The position numbers and the translations under genes were made by a program. Below the pieces are notes generated by a model that did not search any database, was not told the DNA's origin, and saw only the letters and a program-made list of their open reading frames with translations. Of a stretch of DNA of 64,000 nucleotides, positions 25,790 through 37,800 are shown piece by piece; within the stretch, counting starts at the first letter, position 1; the number at the start of each line of letters is the position of its first letter. The DNA is from Plectrocnemia conspersa (taxonomy: Eukaryota > Arthropoda > Insecta > Trichoptera > Polycentropodidae). Location: positions 682,001 to 746,000 of the forward strand of contig VTFK01000054.1 in the NCBI GenBank assembly GCA_009617715.1. Direction: 5' to 3'.

Positions 25790-27111
25790 ATATTGAAAAC
25801 ATGCGGACCGTTTGTACGGTCGCACATTCACACGCCCCCTAACGAGCGTCGTTCGGCAAATACGAAAATCAAACTCCCATCGTCCGGGCGTGTCATGGCA
25901 TCAATCTCCCGTAAATGATCCAAGCTGCGATCGATTATGTTCGGCTGTCGGTACCAAAAACGGTCTCGTTCGCGTGTGTCGAAACGGCCGTCGAAGTAGA
26001 GAGAACAGGTTGTCGGGTCGTTACACCTGGAGTCCGCCGCCATGGCCGCTCATCAGGTAAATCATCGTCTTATTAGCGCGGCGCGGCTCGTTAATTAATC
26101 CAGAGGTGTGACATCGTCGGTCGCCTTATCGAAATGTCCGCGCGTTCCCAGGTAATCGCCCAACGCTTGTCGCATTCCTGCGTCGGATGCGCACGTGCTC
26201 TTGTGTCAACCATTGGATGCAAAAGTGTTAGAAATATATTGAAACAATTGTTTTATCTCTCACGCATTCTGTCGAAATCAAAGACTAGAAAAAAATCTCT
26301 AATAGATCAGCTATAATTATCTACAGAAGAGCCGAAAATAATATATGTAAATACCAGTCTTTTTAAAGAATTGATTGATGCCTTATCTAAGAATAAACCT
26401 ATGTCTACTCATAACGTGCAGATTTTTTAAAATGATTTTAACTTTAAAACCAATCGAATGGTCAACTTGACGTTGAATGCGTTATGTTTTCGAAGATAGT
26501 GACTTACCCAAAGATTAACTCATTGATCTTAACGTGTAGTTTAGTTCTGGCATTTCCTGAAAGTAGTCTTGTAAAGCGAGTTAAAGAACTGTTTGTAACA
26601 AAGTATTAATGCGTAACGTGTTGCCGTATCTTGTTGTTTACCCACAAGATAAACAACATGAGCTTTCACATTCACATTGACATTAAAAGTTAACTTTAGC
26701 TTTTGGCAATGCGTTTTTGTTTTTCGATGTTTTTCATTTCTGATAATTCTCATTTTCACTTCTGGATTCTCAAGAATATTGATAAATAAAAAATATATGT
26801 TATTTACAATGTGTTCTTTATATTATTGATGAACAGAGAACTGGATGATCGTTGAAGAAAATAAACTTCAATAGGATCATGATTTGTTACAATGGACGCG
26901 AATAATCGAAGGACCAGAACGGATCGATCTTCTTCGATTGATTGCAGATTTTAGGGCTTCCAAATCGTCAAAATTGTCAATAACAGCTATTGTTACCAGC
27001 GAACCGAACTGAAAAAACAATGATTCCGGGCCTCATGATAAAAATGCCACTTTATATATTTTTTAACGTCGTAATATTATTTCTTGATTAAATAATAATA
27101 GGTACGATTTA
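25790..27111. other. CpG-rich patch then AT-rich spacer
   Basis: 25800-26220 is markedly CG-rich, with open frames in both directions that look compositional. It may be a regulatory or promoter-like region. From 26220 to 27111 I see no gene or repeat. Confidence 0.3.
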
Positions 27112-28580
27112 ACCCTTTCTATGCCACAAATAAATATAAAAATTTGCCAACGTTGCGACATATTTTCTGAAATCATATTTTATGCTAAATATTTTAATTA
27201 GGTATTAAAAATTATTTAAAAAATCTACTCATAATATTTATCTGATAATTAATCGTGTTTTCTTTGGTGCACAGTGTTGCCATATAGTAAACTTCCAGTC
27301 CAGGTCAAAAGCAATAAAATCGTGCAATCGTGCAATTTAAAATAATATTACTAGTGATAATCGAATATAGCACATCTAAATCAAATTTTGACCAATAGGA
27401 GAGCGCAAAAAACAATTATCCCTTCTCAGAAGTCAAAAATCCACGTCAAAAGCAATAAAATCGTGTCGGCGCCGTCGCAGTGGGACGGCGCCGACACGAT
27501 TTTATTGCTTTTGACGTGAATTTTTGCCTTCTGAGAAGTGATAATTGTTTTTGCACTCTCATATTGACCAAAATTCGGTTTGAATATACTTTGATCAGCC
27601 CTCTTATATTATAAGTCCATAGTGATATCGGTAAGGATAGCTATAATATTTTTAAAACATAGTCTAAATCGAAATGTAGACAAACTTTGGAGCAATATGT
27701 GAGATATTGTATTATATATACTTATTACTCCCTGATAGATAAGTTGGCTGAGTTTGTATTTTAGAATTGACATAATGAAAGTTCTAAAACTATAATTAGT
27801 TTTAGAACTTACATTAGGTTAGGTTTGGGTTTGAACTGCAAATGGACATTTCGCAACTGTCAAATTGAGCTTCATACATATTTTAGAGCAGCATATCAGT
27901 TAAATTATATTTTCGCTAGTAGAAATATATATCTACTGGTGAAAATATATTTCGATATGATTTTACTGAATTGAGATATTTAAAAAAATATTTTCAGGAT
28001 AGATTCGAGACTGTTTTTTCTAAAAAAAATTAGGAATTACCACATGAAACTGAATGCATTATTTATTTATTTTGCTGCGTTAAGTCCAGTTGTCAAATTA
28101 CTGCCAATACAATCCATAAAAAGATGAAATTTATATAATTCAGCTGGTGCTGTTGTTGATTTTTTGTTATTTCTTTGCTTCCTCCTTAGGTATTCGATCT
28201 GAAAATTCAGATCGAGTACCTTTACTTACTTGAAGGCAATGTTCCGCTCCTTTTATTTATTGTATGTATAAAAAAAGGCTGAAGGAACTTATACCTGAAA
28301 TACATAGGTACATACATTTCAAACAACGTTTAGTTTAGATTCATTATTTGAGGTCGGTTTTTACTTTTTTTGTAAATATATTCTTGCTATGATTTTTCCA
28401 GAGTTGGGCCTCTCAAGGAGAACGGGCTCAGGAAATCTGTCCCCTCTCAGCCCCACCTTTCGGCAGGCTTGGCCATGGAAGTACTTTCGAGATAATAGAG
28501 TGAATGAGCATATATTGTATAAAAAGGATGTGGATTAATAAGAACCGTTCACATGAATTTGGGATATGAATAGAATTAAG
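27112..28580. mobile_element. interspersed hairpin-tip repeat, near-complete copy (inverse of 5681-7128)
   Basis: Starting AACCCTTTCTATGCCACA, it aligns throughout with 5681-7128 in reverse complement. The head-to-head tip lies at about 27470-27505 (GGCGCCGTCGCAGTGGGACG), with arms extending roughly 27365-27595. It then runs through the AACCTAACC-type block near 27810 and TATATATCTACTGGTGAAAA to GTGGATTAATAAGAACCGTT near 28530. Confidence 0.75.
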
Positions 28581-28770
28581 TTTACCGACAGACACATTTT
28601 ATGGGAAGCTCCATGCATTTTTACGATTCTCATGCGAAGCGGTTTATTGTTTTCTAATTAATCATGTAGTTCTTAGATTACCAAAGCTCAAAAAAATAGT
28701 GTCAATTAGATAAGTTGAGAAAATCGTACACAGTTTTTTGCCATTTAAATACTTCTCTATCAAAAGCTTC

Positions 28771-28967
28771 TAAGAAATCATGTATGTTTTCAAACATCTG
28801 GCACGGATCCACCCTTTCTTACGCAGCGATATAAAAAATATTCATTTAAAAATATTTGTATAAAAAATTAATTTTTGACAAAAATTCTGATTTTTAAATA
28901 TATTTTTTTTCGCTGCATAAAAAGGGTAGATCCGTGCCAGATGTTTTGAAATATGCATGCTTTCTTG
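28771..28967. mobile_element. MITE-like inverted repeat
   Basis: ACATCTGGCACGGATCCACC near 28792 is mirrored by TAGATCCGTGCCAGATGT near 28927, and similarity extends outward through the CATGTATG/CATGCATA flanks. Arms are about 70 bp around an AT-rich loop. No ORF and no clear target duplication. Confidence 0.65.
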
Positions 28968-29039
28968 GAAATAATTCTCGAAATAAATGTTATTAACGCT
29001 ATCTGTAACTATTATATTATACATCTGACTAAAATTGAC

Positions 29040-29946
29040 TGTTTATGAAAATTAAATTATTTGCCCACACCGAATTGGCTCGTCCCTGCCGCCTGATACA
29101 TCCGATTCCAAACATTCGCCGCCGTCCAAACAAATATCCGGCCCCGGACACACGCAACAAAACGACCTTAGCAAAATATTAATATCGACCAAATCGTACT
29201 TATTTTAAGTACTACGCTGGAGCAGAAACGCGCGGGCGGTTAGTTTTACGATCGACGCTGAAAGCGTATAGAATTTGTTTGGAGGATGAATGCCGCCGAT
29301 TAAAAATATCGCCACCGTCTGACTTCCATCACAGTATTTTTGGATCGCGGCCCCTGTTCCGAATAATGGCGTCCGCACACGTGTCGCCTGGCCGACGGTG
29401 ACATTCGACACATCCTCATCTCGAATTATGAATATTGTATTCCGGCAATAACCATGTGTGTTTTTGGTGAAGTGAAAAAAATAACCGGGAATGTAGTAAC
29501 ACGATCGTGGCGCCGAAATCAAACACCCAAGTCAAATAATGTGCCCGACCACCACCGGCGCGAGCGCGTTAACAATGTGTAAACAACTAGTGCAGGATAA
29601 ATGTTGACGATCGCTGTTTACTTTGCTCCTCGCGTACTTATTGTAAATGCTGGGGACTGACAACTCGTTTAGTTTACCTCAAAAAATATCTAAAAAAATG
29701 TGTTTAGCACAAATTATCACATGAATACATCAATCAAATGAATATTTAAAAAATCATAAAATGTGAGTTGGATCGGGTGCGATGAAACACGCAAGAACAA
29801 TATTATCATAAATACGAACATATAACTGTAATATATTATATGAATACGGACGTCAAGGTTGATCCAACTTCAGTTGCACTTTCCAAATCTATTTTTTATT
29901 AATTAAAAATTTGATGTATTTAAATTATAATTAAAAATAATATCAA
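29040..29946. other. CpG-rich patch and spacer
   Basis: 29060-29660 is CG-rich with a 105-codon minus-strand frame (29205-29522) that shows no recognisable domain and is likely compositional. 29660-29946 is AT-rich. No supported gene. Confidence 0.3.
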
Positions 29947-30470
29947 TTAAATGGCTAAATCTGGATTTTTTGCAGCAGCCGATTCTTTCGATGTAATTTT
30001 CGTACATTTCGGATATGGCGGATGTTGGTTTTTAGGTGCTTCCAACGTTTCGGGCTTGTCGGCGTAGACACGACATTTAGTGTTAAATTGCATGATAACA
30101 AAAAAATATAACGGCTTTAAATTGCATGTTAAAAGTGCGATTTGTGATCTTTTCACACAAGACATCCAACGTTCTTGTTGAAACTACATGTCTTCCACAT
30201 CTTCGATTTCGTGTCAAAAATAATCGGTTATCATGCGCCTATAGTGCACACTATTTACTATTACGCTCCGATCGTATTAAAAAAAGTAAGGCCCAATGAC
30301 GCCGCCTGACCACAATGCGCACCAAACAGTCACTTTTTGGTCATATAATGGTCTCTCGTGAATCACATCCCTCGCCTCATACGCGACAATTTTGCTTATT
30401 AACATACGTTGAAATGTGCTCATCAGAAAATAAAATTTTCTTTGAAAAATCAGCATCAATTATCTAAAGA
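29947..30470 (-). pseudogene. mariner (IS630/Tc1/mariner) transposase remnant
   Basis: Read on the minus strand, frames shift but give KKILFSDE near 30430, then VIHERPLYDQKVTVWCALWS and GGVIGPYFF (30277-30370), then CRVYADKPETLEAPKN (about 30030-30070). These are in the order of the catalytic half of insect mariner-type transposases: the FSDEAHF block, the QKVTVWCALWSGGIIGPYFF block, then the VYADKP block. Stops and frameshifts make it non-functional. Terminal repeats were not identified. Confidence 0.75.
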
Positions 30471-30474
30471 TTTT

Positions 30475-31857
30475 TTTAAAAATCAGTATTCAATCTTTGA
30501 ACACGCGCTATTATTGACAATCTGATTTACAGTGCTACTAACATAGGAAACTCGAATTGGATGATCTTGTGTATATATACTGTATAATGAATCATGCAGC
30601 ATCGCATCTCCCATTACTCCGCTTCTGAGATTCCGTACGTCTGCTCGTTGAAATTGATACATTCTATACTCTCACACAGTTATTATATTCTCAAATGAAG
30701 ACCTAGATGTAAAAGTATCATAATCCGCCTCTTTCGACTTTTTTTATTGCTGGGCATTTTTTAAGAAAAAAACTCGTAAATCCACCATTGTCATAAAAAA
30801 ATGAAGGCAAAAATATCATCACATTTAGAAAAACAACCAATGTTTAAACTTTTTTGTATGAAGAATTGTCAATTGCATGTATAAATTTAAATGTATGTCT
30901 TCTTCCTTAAAATTTAAAAAGGTTAAAATAAAATATTTTTTCTTACATTTCTTGTAAATATAAATAATTTCGTATAAAATGTTTTATATTAATAATTTTT
31001 GTTAAATGGGAGTTGATCACAGACACAAGAGTGAAATTAAAAAGTAAATAAAATGTGATGATATATGTATGTATAATTCTAGAAACTGTTGACCCTTAGC
31101 GACCCTTTTTTGCATAGGAGGATTGAGCAGCTCATATTACAAAAACGCCGCAAAAACTGTGCGTCGTGCATATCATGTTTCTGTTACATAAAAAAATCTC
31201 GATTTTTTAAAATGTCAATGTGATACTAATTTATTATATTAATTAAAAAAAGGAAGAAAAAATGTGCAACATATACAAATAATCTCTGACCAGATGCATT
31301 TTAAATTTGAGAAATACAGTTGCAGATCATCATTTGAGTGATTCGGTTGTGATTTTGACAAAATTTATTATTTATAGAAAGAAGAGGTACTATGTCGATA
31401 CATTTTTTTTAATATAATTTATTATGTTTTAATATTTGGAACATATTAATTTAAGTATTTCATTTTAATCAGATAAGAAAATTAGTTTTTACTCTTTCCT
31501 GTAAAAAATATTCTTGTTCTTCAAATTAAGTCAAACCACAATGCAAAATATTTCTTAAGGACTCCAATACTCCCCTACGCCTTCTGTTCGTGGCTGTGGT
31601 TTTATTTTTAGAAGTCAATATCGTTGTTTGCCAGTCAACCGGCTCTGGAGATGGGTCTCCCCGTGAGAAAGACGCCGGATATTCCCATCGACCCTCGTAC
31701 ACCAGTGTTTATGCTCCGAGAACACTTGTAAATAAATAAAGCTAACACACGGCGTGACATACAAATATACAATCATGACTTTTGGTGATCCTGAATAGGA
31801 CCACCGAGGGACATGTGTACCTACAGCATTGCTATAATCAATTTATTTCTTCCTCAG
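30475..31857. other. AT-rich stretch upstream of the Frizzled exon
   Basis: No exon recognised. It is presumably intron of the Frizzled gene, because the exon at 31858 begins in mid-codon. A GC-richer stretch at 31630-31720 is followed by AATAAATAAA near 31730, and may be an old repeat. Confidence 0.35.
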
Positions 31858-34800
31858 GTGGGTGGTTTTGACCGAAACGTGGAGAGCTCGAGTGGTGGGA
31901 AGAGCCAAAGGAACCACCATTGAAAGAAGAGGCCCTCCTCTTCAACTAGCTGCTTGGGGTCTCCCTGCGTTGCAGACTGTTGCTGTTTTGGTCCTGAGAG
32001 ACGTAGACGCCGATGAACTAACAGGTAATTTATCACGTTATGTATTTTTTATTATTAGATTTCTTCTGAAGCATGTGGCATATGTCTGTAAAAAGCGTCA
32101 CGGTGCATTAAAAAAATAAATCTTTAGAACGAATGCTTTTGATTAGTTCCGTTGAACAGACGAACGCTTGTGTCAACTCATGAGATAAATCCATCGGTTG
32201 GATTGATAAATGCATGCTTACATTTCGGACTATGTAAATGTTTATTATCTGATGGGAGATAACGAATGAGATTGCTAAAAAGCAGTGCTATCGCTCATAT
32301 GGGACGCAATAAACTAAATTAAGTCAGTGTTGCCTTTGGTGATCTTTGTGCACATACTATTGACTATACCAGGGCGGCCTGTAAACAAATTCATATTTAA
32401 AATGTGAGATAAAAAAGGTCACCTCTGACATTTTTGTTTATCCAGTCATACAAACAAAATTTCGATTTCATTAAGATTCATAATATTTCATTAAATGACA
32501 TGCATTTTTCTAGTCATATTCAAATGATGGAACAAATGCAATCACCTGCTCACGTCCCTGTTTAAAATTCACGTCAAAAGCAATAAAATCGTGCCATCAC
32601 CGTCACAGTAAAAACGCTCGGTTATCTAATTAATATTGAATAAACTTTTTATAACAATATTACGACTTACAATAAGTAAAAATCGAATGAAGCATATCTA
32701 AACCAAATTTTGACCAATAGGAGAGCGCCAAAAATTATTATCGCTTCTCAGAAGCCAAAAATCCACGTCAAAAGCAATACAATCATGGCGTCACAGTCAC
32801 AGTGAAAACGCTCGATTATCTAGCGTTCATATTAATAAGACTTTTATAACAAAATTACGACTTACAATAAGTGAAAATGAATGAAGCATATCTAAACCAA
32901 ATTTTGACCAATAGGAGAGCGCAAAAAACAATTATCACTTCTCAGAAGTCAAAAATTCACGTCAAAGGCAATAAAATCGTGTCGGCGCCGTTGCAGTGAG
33001 AACGCTCGGTAACGAGAATGGAGCGTGAATAATTTATATGTGATGATTGATAAACAGTAAAGTTTTCATAATGACACGAAAATTTACCATAATCGTTTAT
33101 GCATCCCGAATTATATACACTAACATTGGTTATGTCAGAAAAAAATTATTGGTGTTATGCAGGGCTTTTTTGTCATGTAACGCGGTGGAACGGCGTTCCG
33201 GCGCCTTTTTTACGTTATTTTTACTGTTTCAAAAGCAATTGTTACTGAATACTACTACTACCTAGTTACTTCTCAACCACCGGTCCCACTAAAAAAAAGT
33301 CCAAAACAATAACAAAAAATATTGGTGCAAGTTGATGATTTTGAATAATCTCAAGCTGATTTTAAGGAGCAAGGCCGAACTCAAAATGATTGGTCGGATT
33401 GCTGGTCATTAGATCAAAAAACTTTTGTTCAAAAATGAATGGTTAAACATACACAAAATGAGACTTGGCTGCACACCTTGCAGAAATGTTGGAACTTTTG
33501 GAACTGAAACGACGACGAGAATCCAAATTTTCAAAGAATGGACCAACACATATTCTGTGCAAGATAATAAGTTACAATTAAGCTCAAATTCAATCACAGA
33601 AAATCTGCTGCGCACAAAACAACGTTAAAAATTATTTCTGTAACCGAAAAAAAGGGAGTTAAAAGCATTTTTTTTAAATGTTTTTATATCTGTATCGAAA
33701 GTGTTGGAATGAATTCACAGATACATTTATTTTTAGACTTAATCGAACTCGAAAACGTAACGGTAAAGGGAATATTTCAGTCCTTACTCCAATATCCTGA
33801 TTTTTATGTGATGACAAGAATATTTAAAAAAATATTTAGTTTCGGTAGCATGCGATGGCGCTGCTGTGATGTTACGATGTAAAGTAAAGTGAAAATATTT
33901 CTGACAGAGAAAACTCCTTCCATTATAATTTGGCATTGTGCTTTGGCATGATGTTGTAAAGAAAATTTCAGGAATCAATAGATTCAAATCACATATGCCC
34001 CCCCCCCCAATGACGTTTATGTTTAGAATCCATATCAAAAGCAATAAAATCATACCATCGCAGTGGCAACGGTAAGTTATCTAGTGTTCATATTAAGACT
34101 TTTAAACCAATACTACGACTTAAAGAGAGAAGTAAAAAATCCACGTTAAAAGCAATAAAATCGTGCCTTCTCCGTCGAAGTGGAAGCGCTCCATTATATA
34201 ACGTTCATATTAATAATACTTTTTATAACAATATTAAGACTTATAATTAATGAGAATCGAATAAGGTACATCTAAATCGAATTTTAACAAATAGGAGAGA
34301 GCAAAAAACAATTATCACTTCTCAGAAGGCAAAAATTCACGTCAAAAGCAATAAAATCGTGCCGTCGCCGTCACAGTGGAAGCGCTTGGTTATCTAGCGT
34401 TAATATTAATAAGACTTTTGATAACAAAATTACGAATACATAAAGTGAAAATCGAATGAAGCATATCTAAACCGAATTTCGACCAATAGGAGAGCGCAAA
34501 AAACAATTATCACTTCTCAGAAGTCAAAAATTCACGTCAAAAGCAATAAAATCGTGCCATCGCCGTCACAGTGGAAACGCTCGGTTATCTAGCGTTAATA
34601 TTAATAAGACTTTTGATAACAAAATTACGACTTACATTAAGTGAAAATCGAATGAAGCATATCTAAACCAAATTTTGACCAATAGGAGAGCGCAAAAAAC
34701 AATTATCACTTCTCAAAAGTCAAAAATTCACGCCAAAAGCAATAAAATCGTGCCGTCGCCGTCGCAGTGAGAACGCTCGTTACCGAGCGTTCTCACTGCA

Positions 34801-37800
34801 ATGGCGCCGACACGATTTTATTGCCTTTGACGTGAATTTTTGACTTCTGAGAAGTGATAATTGTTTTTGCGCCCTCCTATTGACCAAAATTCGGTTTGAA
34901 TACACTTTGACCAATACTCTCAAATTAATAGTTTGTAAAGATGGCCCTAATATTTTTAAAACAGTTATATCGAAATGCAGACAATGGAACAATATGCGAG
35001 ATGTGACATCTATCTATACTCCTTCTTTCGCTTATTTCTCCCTGAGTGTTAATTTAGCTAAGTTTGATCCAATGAAAGTTCTAAAACTATAATTAGTTTT
35101 AAAATTGTCATTAGGTCAAATTGGGTTTGGGTTTGAACAGCAAATTTACGTTTCGCAACTGTCATATTTAAGAACAATATATAATTTCACTATTAAAAAT
35201 TTTCGCTAATAAAAATATATATTTATTGGTGTAAATGTATTTGGGCATCGCATTTATATATCTTTTGCACCTGCCAGATAAATTATATTTTACTGATAAA
35301 AATATATATCTACTGGTGAAAATGTATTTCGATATGATTTCACTGAAATGACATATTTTTTAAAAACATTTTAGGATAGATTCAAGATTTAGATTTTCTT
35401 CGAGGTATTATCTGAGAATTTTCAGTTTGGATTAATTGTTTTTGCGCTCTCCTATTGACCAAAATTCGGTTTGAATACACATTGACCAATACTCTCATAT
35501 CAAAAGTACGTAGTAATATCAGTAAGGATAGCTATCATATTTAAAAAAAGTTTAAGTAAAAAATAAAGCATTTTTTTAAATTAATAAAATTAAAACTACA
35601 CGTGGATCAAGGCAAGGATTAAAATACATAAAAGTATATTGAAGCAATAGTGAAAAGAGCGATAATATAATATTGAAACCCTTTGAAAACAAAAAACAAT
35701 ACTGTCCTGTGTACTTTAAAATACCGCTACCACCCCTCAGTGTGACCGACCAATCATAGGGCATATATTAGTGTTATTCATTTCTTGAAAATTCAAATAT
35801 ATGTAAAATATAGTATTTGTTACTATTTTTATATATGGAAAATATTTATACTGATTTCATTTACAACAATTTGGGTCAATATTTACATATGTAATTTATA
35901 TTATGGTTAATAATTCCATAACATAATATTTTCTTACCGTATGAGTCATATAGCATTTACATGAAAACTTATCTGTTATTTAGCCGTGAATCTTATTTTT
36001 TTAGATGACACTTTAACTATTTGAGTTCCAAATATGACAGTATTTTATATTATTAAAATTTTCATACTAATTCAACATGCTTTTAATAAGATGCAGTATA
36101 TTCTATGCAAAAGCGAATGGTTTTATCTATTTGGCGAGAATGTTGAATTATTTCATAAGAATATTAAGGAGTTTGATCCATCGTCAGGTTGTTAATAATC
36201 TTTTCGCCTTGCAAGGAACACAAAAAACAAGACTTTAACGAGGTATCATCGTATTTTTTTAATGTTCAAGTTAATCGTTCGTATATTACGGATTAACCGC
36301 AGTATACCGGCGCACAATTAAAGTCGGCAAATATTAATCATACTTATCGTCTTGTCATCTCGCCGCCTCTTCTTTGCACAACGCTGACTGCCGTTTCGGG
36401 ATTAGGGTCGGCACTTTTTAACAAGAAAAATAAGTAAAAGAAGCAGAGGGAACACAAGCGGTCCCGTATTTGCATATAATGTCCGCTTTTGTCTTTGTTC
36501 GTGCCGGCTTTATCTCATAACCGGAGGAGCTGCGACAACGGCGAAAGTTTTGTAGTTCCTTTATCGTTCGTCCAACGAGAACCACCTACCTCTTCTCTCG
36601 GCGGGATTAATGGCAGCAGTCTCGGATTCGAGTTTTATATGTATTTATGTCGTTCTAGTTCACAAAGAATTGTATAGGAGAGGCGACCCGTGTCAGTCGA
36701 GATCCGTGACTGGTTTCCACTTTACATAAATGTGTATGCATTGCTTTGAATATAAGCTTTTTTAAAGTAACGAAAACTTTGGAAAGATTCAGATTTCAAT
36801 GTAATTAAAACATATGCATACACTTTAAAAGCTTTTCTTGATTAAACCATTGAAACGCGCTTTGTTCGAATGCTCACTTCGCGGAAAGGCACGCGCGCTT
36901 TGCAAACAACAACTTTCCTCATAGCTATGAACAAGGAACTGTATGTTCTTAACAATGCACAATTTTTAAAGCTTGCTACTATGAATAAACACAAGTAAAT
37001 TATCTACAAACATCAACTACTATCTGATTTTTTTAGAAGTCGCCGTTGTTTATTATACTCGAGAGCTACAAAAAAATCTGGAAAATACAGTTAGTTCTCA
37101 TAATTATCATAATCAACCACACATTTTCTATTATCTTCGGATTTGACTAATGCATTTCCATTTTTTGTAAGCCGCAGGTACTCATCTGTATTCACTTTCC
37201 AGGTACTGATGGTGTGGTTTGCCTATCTGAATGGATAATCTTTTTGGCGTTGGAATATATTTTACCTGGACGCGTATCAAAGGCCCTCCCACGCAGCTGT
37301 GTAGATTCGTCGAGGGAATTGTTTATTGTGGTCGTATCAATTCCACCACTGACATTCGTGTCCAATCTCAGCTAATATGATGCGTGTAAAAGAAGTATTT
37401 TCGCGTAGGTAGCAGCATAATGATATTTTTAGTAATATTGTTTTATTGATGCTCCTTTCTTGATTGGCGAAGTCAACGCCAAGCTGAATCAATGAGATTC
37501 AGCAGCAACATTATGTTTCTTTTTCGTATGAAATACTGTTGCCATAAATGTATTTTGTTTGTGGCTTGGGTCGACAAACCGCGGCTCGCGAGCCGCATTC
37601 GGCTCTTGGGATATACGCGTCCGGCTCGTTATTAATATTTTATTGAATATTATGCAAAAATATAAATTTTTAAAACAAATCAAAAATTTTTGAAAAAATA
37701 AAAAATCTGCTAAATATCCTATACTTCACTGTTTAACAGATATGGTAATTCTTTATTTTTTTCAGAAGATTTATTTTGTATCTTTAGCTTTGTTGATATA

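Larger units (their letters stand above)
33012..35432. mobile_element. 2.4 kb copy B of the hairpin-tip repeat (inverse of copy A)
   Basis: It matches 16360-18690 in reverse complement, from GAGAATGGAGCGTGAATAAT near 33016 through the zinc-finger ORF remnant, the poly-C at about 34000 and a tandem array of tips (34032, 34143, 34339, 34534, 34730). It then passes a head-to-head tip at about 34768-34797 and the outer arm to GAATTTTCAGTTTGGA near 35430. Confidence 0.8.

Noticed and set aside
25812..26060. Sense/antisense frames of 70-80 codons
   Set aside because: Mirror frames in a CG-rich patch, without recognisable protein features.
29205..29522. 105-codon minus-strand frame
   Set aside because: No family resemblance, no exon borders, lies in a CG-rich patch where stops are rare.
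31630..31800. Possible LTR retrotransposon end similar to about 19160-19220
   Set aside because: The similarity is short and loose; no paired LTRs, primer site or gag/pol frame could be shown.
33047..33265. Open frame also present in copy A near 18473-18676
   Set aside because: Belongs to the repeat copies; the shared reading shows no recognisable domain and differs by frameshifts between copies.
34032..34797. Regularly spaced repeats considered as a CRISPR array
   Set aside because: Units are about 195 bp with conserved, not unique, intervening sequence in a eukaryotic transposon.
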